Below, piece by piece: positions 1-8,768 of a stretch of 64,000 nt of DNA. Positions within the stretch are counted from its first letter, which is position 1. Each line of letters begins with the position of its first letter. The notes under the pieces are model-generated. The model made no database searches. It saw nothing but the letters and a program-made list of their open reading frames with translations, and had not been told where the DNA came from. Origin of the DNA: JBMOKT01 sp049323895 (GTDB lineage: Bacteria; Bacillota; Peptococcia; Peptococcales; BICA1-8); assembly GCA_049323895.1 (NCBI GenBank), contig JBMOKT010000025.1:3974-67973 (forward strand), written 5' to 3'. The translations under genes and the position numbers were made by a program.

Positions 1-631
1 TTCCCCAAAAATGCATGGGAAATACATATCTGACTTGTGCAGTTTTCAGAAGCTTATCCATCCCCAGATAATACCATTCTTCCTGCCGCGGGTCCAATGG
101 TACAAATGCTATGTCAATTGGCAGGTCTTTTAAAGCATCTATCTCCTTATTAAACATTGCTGTCATATTATTGTTATATTCTTTCGTCTCTCCTTTCCAT
201 ACCCACAAGTTAAGGTCACCTGCATGATAAATGGTTTTCCCTTGATATTGCAACAGAAAAGCAACTCCGCAATCGGTAGAGTTAAGGGTTTTAAGTATTA
301 TTTTGTTTTTATTGTTATCCTGCATTTCATATTCCTCGGCTGGCTTAACGGATATTATTTTATTAAGAATCTCCTCTCTAATAGCTGTCCTTCGGCAATA
401 TTCTTTAGTCACCCTAATATCGGATGACAGTACATACTCAATATCAGGATACTTGTTATATAATTCATAAATTACCGGATTAAAATGATCCTGATGCTCA
501 TGACTTGCAAATATAAATATTTTTTTCCTGGTATCCATTTCAGGTATGTCACCTTTATAATAATCAAATAACCAATAACATGTATCCCACCCTATTAAGA
601 ACCCGCTGTGACCTATATATGTAATGTCCAT
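1..631 (-). CDS. MBL-fold metal-dependent hydrolase (partial, C-terminus beyond window)
   Basis: The reading frame is open from the ATG at 631 to the window edge, about 210 codons. Residues 43-49 read SHEHQDH, the HxHxDH metal-binding motif of the metallo-beta-lactamase fold, after an N-terminal strand (MDITYIGHSGF) typical of the UlaG-like/RNase Z-like group. A later HAGDLN segment supplies a further metal ligand, and PMHFWG close to the edge looks like the final histidine motif. The start lies 28 bp after the stop of the upstream DUF3786 gene, so the two are probably co-transcribed. The fold is clear; the substrate cannot be told from the sequence. Confidence 0.85.
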   Translation of the reverse strand, partial: MDITYIGHSGFLIGWDTCYWLFDYYKGDIPEMDTRKKIFIFASHEHQDHFNPVIYELYNKYPDIEYVLSSDIRVTKEYCRRTAIREEILNKIISVKPAEEYEMQDNNKNKIILKTLNSTDCGVAFLLQYQGKTIYHAGDLNLWVWKGETKEYNNNMTAMFNKEIDALKDLPIDIAFVPLDPRQEEWYYLGMDKLLKTAQVRYVFPMHFWG

Positions 632-659
632 AATATCATTCTCAACTTTCTTCTTTTTA

Positions 660-1355
660 TTATTTTATGCAGTCTGCTACTGCCATCATACGCCTTGCTG
701 CATTTATCCCCAATACATACGCTCCTGCAGTATCTAGAAACATAGAAATTGAACTGTCAAAAAGAATATTGCCCTTTGGAGGAAACTCGTCGTCCCCTTC
801 CCAAATAAGAAAAGCTAAGGGTATTTTAGGGAAAGGGTTGATAACGCCACCGTAATCACCCATCCTTGCCTCACTGCCACCCAGCTCCTTTATAACATTG
901 AGAAATAAGTCCTTTTTGCCATTAAAGGTCTTTACCAAAGGATTGATTGCATCATTAATGAATGGTCCATGGTGATGCGACCCTTCCGGTAGCTGTAAAA
1001 AATTAACCCACTGCCCTCTAGGTGAGATGCCGCTAGCCTGTGTAAGATACATTAGAATTAAGGTTTGGTCACTAACTAGAATAGTGTTGCCTGAATAATC
1101 GGTAGAAATATGAAAATCGGGGGAATTATCGCACTCGGCAAAGCTAATCTGACCGTCAGGAAACGTTATGTAATAATCTTTGTTCAAATATCTTAACGTA
1201 AATATTCCAATTTGCTCTCTAGAACTAAGAGATGCATCGGATTTAGTAGTTTTTTGGTATTTGGCACCACTGCAATCAGCCATCCGCAGTGGGTTACCTT
1301 TACCAAACTCTTCTCTTATTTTCGCAAGTGCACTAAGATAATTATTCTCACTCAT
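660..1355 (-). CDS. DUF3786 domain-containing protein
   Basis: A 231-residue protein that resembles the DUF3786 family of anaerobic bacteria and archaea. Family-like blocks are an N-terminal segment with a cysteine (MADCSGAKY), a central LTQASG...GQWVNFLQLPEGSHHHGPF stretch, and a C-terminal part ending in NAARRM. Similar proteins often sit near corrinoid or one-carbon genes, but their biochemical role is not settled. The start has a GAGGTGG ribosome binding site 7 nt upstream. The MBL-fold gene follows 28 bp downstream on the same strand. The family assignment is from recognition of the blocks; no activity is claimed. Confidence 0.7.
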   Translation of the reverse strand: MSENNYLSALAKIREEFGKGNPLRMADCSGAKYQKTTKSDASLSSREQIGIFTLRYLNKDYYITFPDGQISFAECDNSPDFHISTDYSGNTILVSDQTLILMYLTQASGISPRGQWVNFLQLPEGSHHHGPFINDAINPLVKTFNGKKDLFLNVIKELGGSEARMGDYGGVINPFPKIPLAFLIWEGDDEFPPKGNILFDSSISMFLDTAGAYVLGINAARRMMAVADCIK

Positions 1356-1404
1356 AAGTCAACCACCTCGTATATATTCTACCACAGTTATAATATCGCT
1401 GGTC

Positions 1405-1434
1405 AAAGATTCGTAAGGTGATCAAAACGTTTTT
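1405..1434. repeat. Dispersed ~30-bp repeat, copy 1
   Basis: This stretch (AAAGATTCGTAAGGTGATC followed by AAAACG and a T run) recurs in near-identical form at 41150-41180. Both copies lie in non-coding DNA. Origin unknown. Confidence 0.4.
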
Positions 1435-1491
1435 CCACTCCGCCTTTCAAATATGGCAAATTTTCAATTTAGGCACAATAGTTGAGCTTTT

Positions 1492-1523
1492 ACAAAAACT
1501 AAACCTCCAGTAAAATCTGGAGG
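1492..1523 (-). terminator. Rho-independent terminator after PAP2 gene
   Basis: A perfect 7-bp stem (CCTCCAG/CTGGAGG, loop TAAAAT) lies at 1504-1523. On the minus strand it is followed by TTTAGTTTTTGT. It sits just downstream of the PAP2 stop codon at 1538. Confidence 0.8.
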
Positions 1524-1537
1524 CGATAATGTTTGAC

Positions 1538-2053
1538 TCAGGCCATAAATACAGCTGTAGCTATCCCTAAGATTGCACCGACTATAATATCTGTAGGGTA
1601 GTGCATACCTAAATATACTCGTGAAACTGCTACCAAGAAGGCAAATAAAAAAAACAGGATGGATAATGTCGGTAGTATAGTTGAAAAGACTGTTGCGGTA
1701 CAAAAGGCAGCCGTTGAATGTCCGGATGGAAATGAGGCATCTTTATAGAGTTTTGGACCGGTATAAACATTCTGCAAAGCCTGGTATGGTCTGCGCCTGG
1801 GCAAAAACTTTTTGCACAGTTGAACTATAAGATGGCTTATTAAGAGACTTGCAGCAAGATGAACACCTAATTTATGCCAGAAAGAGTTTTTGCTTGCCAA
1901 TAAGATTACAGACAGAGTTATAGACCAAATAGCCCCCCCGAAATTTGTTATGATAGGCATTAAGAGATCGGTAGCCAGGCACTTCCATGATCGATTAAGA
2001 ATGAAAAAAGTAGTGATATCTCCATCTTGAATCCAGTTAGTCACTCTCTGCAT
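1538..2053 (-). CDS. PAP2-family membrane phosphatase (undecaprenyl-pyrophosphatase-like)
   Basis: A 171-residue integral membrane protein with the three type-2 phosphatidic acid phosphatase motifs in order: KKFLPRRRP (about 81-89), PSGH (109-112) and SR-x5-H-x3-D (144-155). The rest is mostly hydrophobic helices. Family members dephosphorylate lipid pyrophosphates such as undecaprenyl diphosphate (BcrC-like) or phosphatidic or phosphatidylglycerol phosphates on the outer face of the membrane. The ATG at 2053 is preferred over the in-frame GTG at 2059 because the GAGGAG site is 9 nt from the ATG and only 3 nt from the GTG. A terminator follows. The lipid substrate is not determined. Confidence 0.88.
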   Translation of the reverse strand: MQRVTNWIQDGDITTFFILNRSWKCLATDLLMPIITNFGGAIWSITLSVILLASKNSFWHKLGVHLAASLLISHLIVQLCKKFLPRRRPYQALQNVYTGPKLYKDASFPSGHSTAAFCTATVFSTILPTLSILFFLFAFLVAVSRVYLGMHYPTDIIVGAILGIATAVFMA

Positions 2054-2179
2054 TTTCACACACTCCTCTCTTATTGCATTTTACCAAACAAATATTAATG
2101 ATGGATGAATTAAGGATTAAGCTTTTGTAAAAAGCAAAATAATGACTAACATCCTCTTTTTTAAAGATTTCTTTATTAT

Positions 2180-3505
2180 TTACACAGTCTGCCGCCCAAT
2201 GTCACATATATTAGGACGACCAATGGAACAGTAGATTAATCCTTGATTCCTTATTTGTTCCGGTGCAAAAATATTTCGACCATCCACCAGGACCGGGTTT
2301 TTCAAAAGTTCTTTGACCCTTGCCAGGTTCATCTGCCTGATTTGCATCCACTCTGTAAGAATCAGTGCTCCGTCACAGCCTGATAAGGTAGCATACAGGT
2401 CAGAAGATAACGATAAATGGGCAAAAAAACTTTCACTTTTGATCGCCTCAGCCATCGGATCATAAACCTTTATGAGAGCCCCTTTCTGCAAAAGGCTTGA
2501 GATTACGTTTCGGGAAGGAGCACTGCGAGTATCATCGGTATCAGGTTTGAATGCCACCCCAAGCACAGCAATAGTCCTTCCCTCCAGATTACCAAAGATA
2601 TCTTGTAGTTTTTCTATTACCCGCTGCTTTTGAAGTTCATTTGCCTTGATAACTTCCTCCAGGATAGAAAAGGGTTGTCCAACCTCCCTGGCCAGACTGG
2701 AAAGTGCTCGGGTATCCTTGGGTAAGCAAGAACCTCCGTAACCCACCCCGGCCTGCAAGAAAGCAGGTCCTATTCTGCTGTCCAAACCCATGCCCTGTGC
2801 TACTATGCTTACATCGGCACCCACTTTTTCACAGATATTGGCAATCTGGTTTATAAATGTTAGCTTCGTGGCTAAAAAAGCGTTGGAGGCATATTTAATC
2901 ATCTCAGAGGTAGCCGGGTCTGTTAGTACAATATTCTCCGTTAAATTCCGGTACAAATCCTGCAAGATTTCGGCAGCCTGGCGGTCATCGGTACCAATTA
3001 CTGCCCTGTCCATATGGAAAAAGTCAGATACAGCGCTTCCCTCCCGTAGAAACTCCGGGTTTGAGGCCATTGCGAAGGGCACATCTGCGCTATTCTGACC
3101 GGCAATAACTTTTTTTAAGATATTGGTAGTCCCCACCGGGACCGTACTCTTTATTACAATTATTTTATATTCATTCAGGGCACTCCCTATGGCTGAAGCA
3201 GCCTCCAGTACATAAGTCAAATCTGCCGTACCATCGGCATTTGCAGGGGTACCCACAGATATGAATACTACTTGTGCATCCTTAACACCGTCATCCAAAT
3301 CGATACTGAATCTGATATTGCCAATTTGCAGATTCTCTCGCAGCAGGTCTTTAAGTTCAGGTTCATAAATAGGTATCCTGCCCTTTTGTAAATCGGAAAT
3401 CTTATGTTCATCCTTATCAATACAGATTACCTTGTGTCCCAGTTGAGCAAAACATACTCCAGTCACCAGCCCTACATAACCGGTGCCGATAATGCAGATA
3501 TTCAT
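2180..3505 (-). CDS. ugd: UDP-glucose 6-dehydrogenase
   Basis: A 441-residue enzyme of the UDP-glucose/GDP-mannose dehydrogenase family, which oxidises UDP-glucose to UDP-glucuronate with two NAD+. An N-terminal Rossmann motif (IGTGYVGL), ISVGTP and STVPVGTT NAD-binding blocks, the catalytic cysteine motif GVGYGGSCLPKD (near residue 258) and a C-terminal domain with AVLGVAFKPDTDDTR are all present. The ATG at 3505 follows a GGAGG site and overlaps the galU stop by 4 bp (ATGA), so the two are translationally coupled. A longer in-frame extension to 3544 is rejected because it overlaps galU and lacks a ribosome binding site. With galU and the GT4 enzyme it forms a short glycolipid or cell-envelope polysaccharide precursor operon. 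Confidence 0.95.
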   Translation of the reverse strand: MNICIIGTGYVGLVTGVCFAQLGHKVICIDKDEHKISDLQKGRIPIYEPELKDLLRENLQIGNIRFSIDLDDGVKDAQVVFISVGTPANADGTADLTYVLEAASAIGSALNEYKIIVIKSTVPVGTTNILKKVIAGQNSADVPFAMASNPEFLREGSAVSDFFHMDRAVIGTDDRQAAEILQDLYRNLTENIVLTDPATSEMIKYASNAFLATKLTFINQIANICEKVGADVSIVAQGMGLDSRIGPAFLQAGVGYGGSCLPKDTRALSSLAREVGQPFSILEEVIKANELQKQRVIEKLQDIFGNLEGRTIAVLGVAFKPDTDDTRSAPSRNVISSLLQKGALIKVYDPMAEAIKSESFFAHLSLSSDLYATLSGCDGALILTEWMQIRQMNLARVKELLKNPVLVDGRNIFAPEQIRNQGLIYCSIGRPNICDIGRQTV

Positions 3506-4413
3506 TTGACTTCCTCCGTTTGTTTTCCATAATGTTGAGAGCAAATTGAAAACATGAACTCCAGCAGTTCATCATGCATATCGCTTCGGGAAAGGGCAAA
3601 TTCCAAATTGGCTTTGACAAAACCGAGCTTGTCTCCCACATCATACCTCTTACCTCGGAAACAATACCCCAATACCGCTTGCTGCTTGCAAAGATCCTGC
3701 AAAGCATCCGTAAGCTGGATTTCTCCCCCTGACCCTGGTCCAAGCCCCTCTAGAAAATGAAATATTTCAGGGCGCAGAACATAGCGCCCCATAATCGCTA
3801 GGTTGGAGGGAGCGTTATTGAATAGAGGCTTTTCGATAAATTCTCCAATATTAAAAAGCCCTGTTTCAATTTCCCGATCAGGACGTATAATACCGTATTT
3901 TTCAACTTGCCAATCCGGCACCGCTTGGATACCCACTACAGTGGTATGATACCGTTCAAAAACATCCAGAAGCTGTCCAAGACAAGGCTCATTTCCTGTA
4001 ACTATGTCATCCCCTAGAAGCACAGCAAAGGGTTCATCCCCAATGAATTTACGCGCGCAGTAAATGGCATGCCCCAAGCCTAAGGCTTCTTTCTGGCGTA
4101 TATAGTGAATGTTTACCGAGGATAGAGCCTCCTCAGACTGTTTTAATAGCGACTCTTTCCCCTGGGACTTTAATACTTCTTCCAGTTCATAGGCCTTGTC
4201 AAAATGATCTTCAATGGCCCGCTTACCCCGCCCTGTAACTACGATAATATCCTCAATTCCTGATGCCACCGCTTCCTCGACAATATACTGGATAGTAGGC
4301 TTATCAACGATAGGCAGCATTTCTTTGGGCTGGGCCTTGGTGGCGGGTAAAAAACGTGTTCCTAAACCGGCTGCAGGTAAAACAGCTTTGCGTACCTGTT
4401 TTGTCAAATACAT
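3502..4413 (-). CDS. galU: UTP-glucose-1-phosphate uridylyltransferase
   Basis: A 303-residue nucleotidyltransferase making UDP-glucose from UTP and glucose-1-phosphate. The N-terminal nucleotide-binding loop reads AAGLGTRFLPATKAQPKEM; LGDD, FIEKP and GGEIQLTDA blocks match GalU. The start has a GGAAGGGGG site. The next gene, ugd, uses the product directly and overlaps by 4 bp. The GT4 gene upstream ends 28 bp before this start. Confidence 0.95.
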   Translation of the reverse strand: MYLTKQVRKAVLPAAGLGTRFLPATKAQPKEMLPIVDKPTIQYIVEEAVASGIEDIIVVTGRGKRAIEDHFDKAYELEEVLKSQGKESLLKQSEEALSSVNIHYIRQKEALGLGHAIYCARKFIGDEPFAVLLGDDIVTGNEPCLGQLLDVFERYHTTVVGIQAVPDWQVEKYGIIRPDREIETGLFNIGEFIEKPLFNNAPSNLAIMGRYVLRPEIFHFLEGLGPGSGGEIQLTDALQDLCKQQAVLGYCFRGKRYDVGDKLGFVKANLEFALSRSDMHDELLEFMFSICSQHYGKQTEEVK

Positions 4414-4441
4414 AACCCCCTTCCAGTATCATTATCCGACT

Positions 4442-5584
4442 TTAGGCAGGTCTGCTCCACAGCTGATTTTTCTCTAAGACCTCTTGATAAGAGTTCAACA
4501 AGCTGGTAAAAATGTTGTGCCATGACTGTGTAAGTGCATACTGCCTTGCTCCTATGGAAAGCAAATTGCGATAACCTTGTTCCTGAATCAGCTTTTCATT
4601 GGCCTGAACAAAACCATCCAGATCCCGGCAATTGCAAAGAAGTCCATTAACACCGTCACAAATACTCTCTTTGACCCCGCCTGCCGCAAAACCAATTACC
4701 GGAAGGCCGCAAGACATAGCCTCCAACACAACATTACCAAAGGTTTCCGTACTGGAGGGGAAAACAAATACATCGGCAGAGGCATAAATTTCCGCCAGTT
4801 CCTCACCTGTTTTATACCCGGTAAAGGTAGCATTAGGAATACTTTCCTGCCGTAAGCTGTGCAGAAGCGGACCATCTCCGGTTATAACCAAATGGATACT
4901 GTCACCCAACCTGGTCTGAAGCATCCGATAACAATTTATTAAAAGCTGCAGGTTCTTTTCCGGTGACAATCTCCCTACATAAAGCAGCACCGTTTTACCG
5001 GAGGCATTCCATACCTGGCGCAGTTTTTCTTTTCGTTTTCCGGGGTTATATAGTTCCGTATCCACTCCACGGCTCCATAACTCAATATTTTTAATTCCTT
5101 TTTCCTGCAATACCCCTATAGTATCCTGGGATGGCGCATAATTGACCAAACACTGATTGTGAAACCACTGGGTATATTCCCAGAAAATATTCTTCATAAA
5201 AGGAAGGTTGTAGAAATCCAGATATTGGTCAAAATTAGTATGATAAGATGCCACCACCGGAATGCGGTGATTTTGACTGTACTTAAGACCTGTCAATCCC
5301 ATGTTAAAGTGTGTTATGCAATGAATGAGATCAGGTCGGAAACGGCTTAGTAAATTTCCAATCCGGTACGGGTTGGGGATACTTAATCTACACTCAGGGT
5401 ATAAAAAAAATTTCACGCTGAAGGATGTGTCAACTGTTGTTTGATATTGGTAATCCCTCTCCGCAGGAGCAAAAACGATATTCTCGATCCCTTTTTTATC
5501 AAGAAAAGACACCAGCCGACTTAATGTATTGGTTACACCGTTTATTTGTGGCAGATAAGTATCAGTAAAATATGCGACTTTCAT
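4442..5584 (-). CDS. GT4-family glycosyltransferase (glycolipid mannosyl/glucosyltransferase-like)
   Basis: A 380-residue GT-B glycosyltransferase. The N-terminal acceptor domain begins MKVAYFTDTYLPQINGV, as in the diacylglycerol glucosyltransferase/alpha-mannosyltransferase group. The C-terminal donor domain has LYVGRLSPEKN, ITGDGP and the EX7E motif (TETFGNVVLEAM). It is first in an operon with galU and ugd, which suggests a UDP-glucose or UDP-glucuronate donor and a membrane-lipid or envelope acceptor; that is inference. The ATG follows a GGGGTGGGG site. Confidence 0.85.
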   Translation of the reverse strand: MKVAYFTDTYLPQINGVTNTLSRLVSFLDKKGIENIVFAPAERDYQYQTTVDTSFSVKFFLYPECRLSIPNPYRIGNLLSRFRPDLIHCITHFNMGLTGLKYSQNHRIPVVASYHTNFDQYLDFYNLPFMKNIFWEYTQWFHNQCLVNYAPSQDTIGVLQEKGIKNIELWSRGVDTELYNPGKRKEKLRQVWNASGKTVLLYVGRLSPEKNLQLLINCYRMLQTRLGDSIHLVITGDGPLLHSLRQESIPNATFTGYKTGEELAEIYASADVFVFPSSTETFGNVVLEAMSCGLPVIGFAAGGVKESICDGVNGLLCNCRDLDGFVQANEKLIQEQGYRNLLSIGARQYALTQSWHNIFTSLLNSYQEVLEKNQLWSRPA

Positions 5585-5730
5585 CTACCCCACCCCTTTT
5601 TTCCTATTCTGCTAAATTCCTTTTTTTTTATTTTAGCATCACTTTGTTACAGTTTTTTAAGCTATACATTAACTGGGTGTTAAGAAAAACAAGTAAATAG
5701 TCATCATTGTTAATAGATTAAGGGACAAGC

Positions 5731-6519
5731 TCACTCTTCAAAATATTTAATTAAAATTTCATTAAATAAGCTTTTTGAAGAACAGGCCAGAAAAGCCACC
5801 GGTTTGCCGATTAGATTTAAACTTTCTTTAGAGACAGCATCGTAATAACCACCAACCTCATGCAGGACTATGCCTGCTGCAGCAAAATCCCAAGCCTTTA
5901 ATTTAGCGGATAGATAAATCTGGATTTCCCCTCGGGCTATTTTACATATGGCCAGAGAAGCAGCCCCTAAGGAACGATGCCCCCTTATATCTTGAGCCAT
6001 ATTAAAAACTAACCTGCTGTACAGGTTATAAAAGATTTGCACACTATTGAGGCTGGCATCTAAAATGCACTCTTTTAAATGACTCTCTTTAACCCGGCCT
6101 AATTTTTGATCGTTCAAATAAGCTCCTTGCCCCGTTATACCTAAATATATATCATCATTCATTACATCATAGACGATACCAAAAAGGGGATTGCCATCCT
6201 GATAAAGGGCCACGGAAATGGCAAAATCTTTTTTAAAACATACAAAGTTAGTTGTGCCATCAATGGGGTCAATAATCCACACTAAACCACTGATGTCTTG
6301 ATTATTGTTTTTTTCCTCAGAAATGAATTTGTAATCCGGATATTCCTTTCGCAAGTGGGAGATTAAGAAGTCTTGAATTCTCATATCATATTCTGTTAAC
6401 AAATCCCGCTGATCCTCTTCTTTATATAAACAGTAAACTTGACCAACCGGAGCCGTTCTTAACATATTACCCGCTGTAAGAACCAAAGTTTTAGTATAAT
6501 CAATGATTTCCTTGTTCAT
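5731..6519 (-). CDS. Inositol monophosphatase-family phosphatase in the phn operon
   Basis: A 262-residue member of the SuhB/CysQ/FBPase fold. Metal-binding motifs are visible: EE after KFIS, then IDPIDGTTNF (DPxDGT), and the C-terminal WDFAAAGIVLHEVGG. Members hydrolyse small phosphate monoesters such as inositol phosphate, 3'-phosphoadenosine 5'-phosphate or sugar phosphates with Mg2+. It overlaps the PHP gene by 4 bp (ATGA) at the end of the C-P lyase operon, so it probably acts on a ribose phosphate or related intermediate of phosphonate breakdown, or salvages another phosphate ester. The substrate is inferred from context only. Confidence 0.85.
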   Translation of the reverse strand: MNKEIIDYTKTLVLTAGNMLRTAPVGQVYCLYKEEDQRDLLTEYDMRIQDFLISHLRKEYPDYKFISEEKNNNQDISGLVWIIDPIDGTTNFVCFKKDFAISVALYQDGNPLFGIVYDVMNDDIYLGITGQGAYLNDQKLGRVKESHLKECILDASLNSVQIFYNLYSRLVFNMAQDIRGHRSLGAASLAICKIARGEIQIYLSAKLKAWDFAAAGIVLHEVGGYYDAVSKESLNLIGKPVAFLACSSKSLFNEILIKYFEE

Positions 6520-7391
6520 ATTAAATCCCTCAAATATTCCAGAGCAATGGGCAGCCCGCCAATTTCCGTGGTACCGCCATAAATACCATGAAAATCACTG
6601 CCTCCGGTTAAAATCATTCCGTGTTTAGTACCATAGGCCAAAATCCTTTGATGGTCATCGAAATCATGGTCTTCATGATACATTTCTACTCCATCAAGAC
6701 CCCAGAGCAATAATTCTTCCATGATTTCATAGGAATTCAACTGTCCGGGATGGGCTAGGACAGCTTTACCGCCATCCAGCTTCACAGCCTGAACGGCTTG
6801 AAAAGCATCCACATATGCAATATCCCCGGCACAGATACCCTGGTTTTTAAAAAGCCGGAAATATAAATCACAATAAATTTCACTGCAATATCCTTTGTCC
6901 AGCAAAACTGCCATGATATGTTGTTTATAAATACAGGTACTGTTCTTAGCTTTCTCTAAGACTTCCTCCAGGGTAATCTTAAAACCATTTTCTATTAGTG
7001 TCTTGATTTGCCACAGGCTGTGGTTATTTCTTTTTGTAATTAGAGGGTCACATAACTTTCTAATATTTGGTGCTTTTAAATCAAAATTATAGCCTAAAAT
7101 ATGAACCTTTCTCTTTCTCTTAAAATCAAATGCCGATATTTCTATCCCCGGAATAACCTTAATTCCGGCTTTTTTCCCTATTAATTGGGCTTTTTCTAAA
7201 CCAGCCACTGTATCATGATTAACTATACCTAAATAGCCCACACCTTTTTGATTTGCTTTTTGAATTGTTTCCTCAATCGTATAGCTGCTATCTGAAAGAG
7301 CGGTATGAACATGTAAATCTGCCTTCACCCCAACACTTCCCTTACGGTTTGAATTTGAGACATACTTCCTTCTTTGAAAGAGCAGGTTCAT
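6516..7391 (-). CDS. PHP-domain phosphoesterase (PhnPP-like candidate)
   Basis: A 291-residue polymerase-and-histidinol-phosphatase domain protein. Metal-ligand motifs occur in order: DLHVHTALSDSS, NHDTVAGLEKA, GIEISAF, a central insertion, HPGQL and GSDFHG. PHP proteins of this type hydrolyse nucleoside 3',5'-bisphosphates. One phn-linked member, PhnPP, hydrolyses 5-phospho-ribose 1,2-cyclic phosphate to ribose 5-phosphate. The gene lies 9 bp after phnL and overlaps the next phosphatase gene by 4 bp. This operon has no phnP, so a cyclic-phosphodiesterase role is the best guess. The annotated ATG precedes a non-conserved 20-residue leader; a later GTG just before KADLHVH is possible. Confidence 0.8.
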   Translation of the reverse strand: MNLLFQRRKYVSNSNRKGSVGVKADLHVHTALSDSSYTIEETIQKANQKGVGYLGIVNHDTVAGLEKAQLIGKKAGIKVIPGIEISAFDFKRKRKVHILGYNFDLKAPNIRKLCDPLITKRNNHSLWQIKTLIENGFKITLEEVLEKAKNSTCIYKQHIMAVLLDKGYCSEIYCDLYFRLFKNQGICAGDIAYVDAFQAVQAVKLDGGKAVLAHPGQLNSYEIMEELLLWGLDGVEMYHEDHDFDDHQRILAYGTKHGMILTGGSDFHGIYGGTTEIGGLPIALEYLRDLI

Positions 7392-7400
7392 TCCTTTTTG

Positions 7401-8099
7401 TTAGGCAACCAGTTTCCCTGCTTGCATATTAAACTGTTTGTCACAGATACCTTCCATAAATTCTAAATCATGAAAAATACCCAGCATGGTAGTACCTTGA
7501 GCTTTCAGTTTTTCCAATACTTCTTTGACCCGCTTTTTCGATTCATTATCTAAAGAAGCGGTGGGTTCATCCAAAAGAAGCAGCCTGGGTTTTTTAACCA
7601 TAGCTCTGGCAATATTTAATCTCAGTTTCTCACCGCCGGAAAAGGTATTAGGATACATATCCCATAATTCCTGGTCCAGCTCAAAATGTTTTAACATCTG
7701 GACTGCTTCTCTTTTGGCATATTTGAGATTATAACCCATCTCTAATACTGCCAATTCAACCAGTTCCCGAGCAGTAATACGAGGCATTACATTTAAAAAC
7801 TGTGATACATAACCCACCTCTTTTTGGCGGAGATGAATTATTTGTCTTTCGGTAGCCTGTGCCAGGTCAATTAATCCATAGGTACCGGATTTATACCAAA
7901 TTTGACCTGTTTTTGTAAGGTATGTCCGGTAGATACAGCGAAGAATCGTTGATTTACCGGAGCCACTTTTACCAGTAATGCCCAAAAATTGTCCTTCTTC
8001 CAGGGAAAAATTAATATCCTGGCAAGCTGTGATCTGTTTATTTAATTGGTGTAACTCAAATCTTTTGGTTAGCCCTTGAACCCTAATGATTTTATCCAT
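7401..8099 (-). CDS. phnL: Phosphonate C-P lyase system ATP-binding protein PhnL
   Basis: A 232-residue ABC-type ATPase with Walker A GKSGSGKST, signature SGGEKLRLNIARA and Walker B LLLLDEPTASLD. PhnL and PhnK are ABC-family subunits associated with the PhnGHIJ core; PhnL is needed for the ribose-triphosphate phosphonate step. The ATG at 8099 has a GAGAGGAAGGA site directly upstream. The in-frame start at 8135 lies in the spacer and is rejected. It sits between the hexapeptide transferase gene and the PHP gene. Confidence 0.92.
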   Translation of the reverse strand: MDKIIRVQGLTKRFELHQLNKQITACQDINFSLEEGQFLGITGKSGSGKSTILRCIYRTYLTKTGQIWYKSGTYGLIDLAQATERQIIHLRQKEVGYVSQFLNVMPRITARELVELAVLEMGYNLKYAKREAVQMLKHFELDQELWDMYPNTFSGGEKLRLNIARAMVKKPRLLLLDEPTASLDNESKKRVKEVLEKLKAQGTTMLGIFHDLEFMEGICDKQFNMQAGKLVA

Positions 8100-8144
8100 A
8101 TTTCTATCCTTCCTCTCGATATGCTCCGGGTACAAAAAATTCCC

Positions 8145-8768
8145 CTATTCCCTATGATATTTCTCCACAAACTCTTCTACACTGAGTAAGAAATCAGGAA
8201 ATCGTTCTTTAATAGTCTCATATTTCCAATTCCACCACTCTATGCTTTGTAACTTCTCAATTACATCTGCAGAAAATCTCTTGCGAATTACTCTTGCAGG
8301 CACCCCTCCGACAATGGTGAAGGGTGCTGCATCTTTTGTAACTACAGCCCCGCTGCCCACAATAGCTCCATCACCTATTTTGACACCGGGCATAATAATG
8401 GCATTGTGCCCTAGCCAGACATCATGCCCAATCTCAGCTATTTGCATTTCCCGCCATTGAAAAAAGGCTGTATCATCTTCCGGAGCAAACCCATATAATT
8501 CTCTCCGGTAGGTAAAATGGTGCAAAGTGGGTCTTTTCATGGGATGCTGTGGTGGTCCAATTCTCACCCCGGAAGCAATATTGACAAAATTTCTGATCCT
8601 GGCATTCTGAATCTGGTTGTTTCCCGACGTGTAGGAGAAATCACCAAATTTAACATTTTCCCAAGTGTTATTAGGTCCAATTTCGGTCCACTGACCAATT
8701 TCTACGTTTTCTCCGCAAAAATTCTCATGGATGGTTGGTTCCTGAGTTAACTTGTTTTTGCAAATCAT
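8145..8768 (-). CDS. Hexapeptide-repeat (LbH) acyltransferase of phosphonate operons
   Basis: A 207-residue left-handed beta-helix protein with repeated hexapeptides (for example VEIGQWTEIG and VWLGHNAIIMPGVKIGDGAI) and an acetyltransferase-like C-terminal VVTKDA..GGVPARVIRKRF. It belongs to the xenobiotic/chloramphenicol acetyltransferase-like group often encoded within phn operons. It may acylate an aminophosphonate, the job GNAT-type PhnO does elsewhere; that is inference. It overlaps phnM by 4 bp (ATGA). Confidence 0.85.
   Translation of the reverse strand: MICKNKLTQEPTIHENFCGENVEIGQWTEIGPNNTWENVKFGDFSYTSGNNQIQNARIRNFVNIASGVRIGPPQHPMKRPTLHHFTYRRELYGFAPEDDTAFFQWREMQIAEIGHDVWLGHNAIIMPGVKIGDGAIVGSGAVVTKDAAPFTIVGGVPARVIRKRFSADVIEKLQSIEWWNWKYETIKERFPDFLLSVEEFVEKYHRE

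Noticed and set aside
1464..1703. 79-residue minus-strand frame overlapping the PAP2 gene
   Set aside because: It is an out-of-frame shadow of the PAP2 gene and crosses its terminator.
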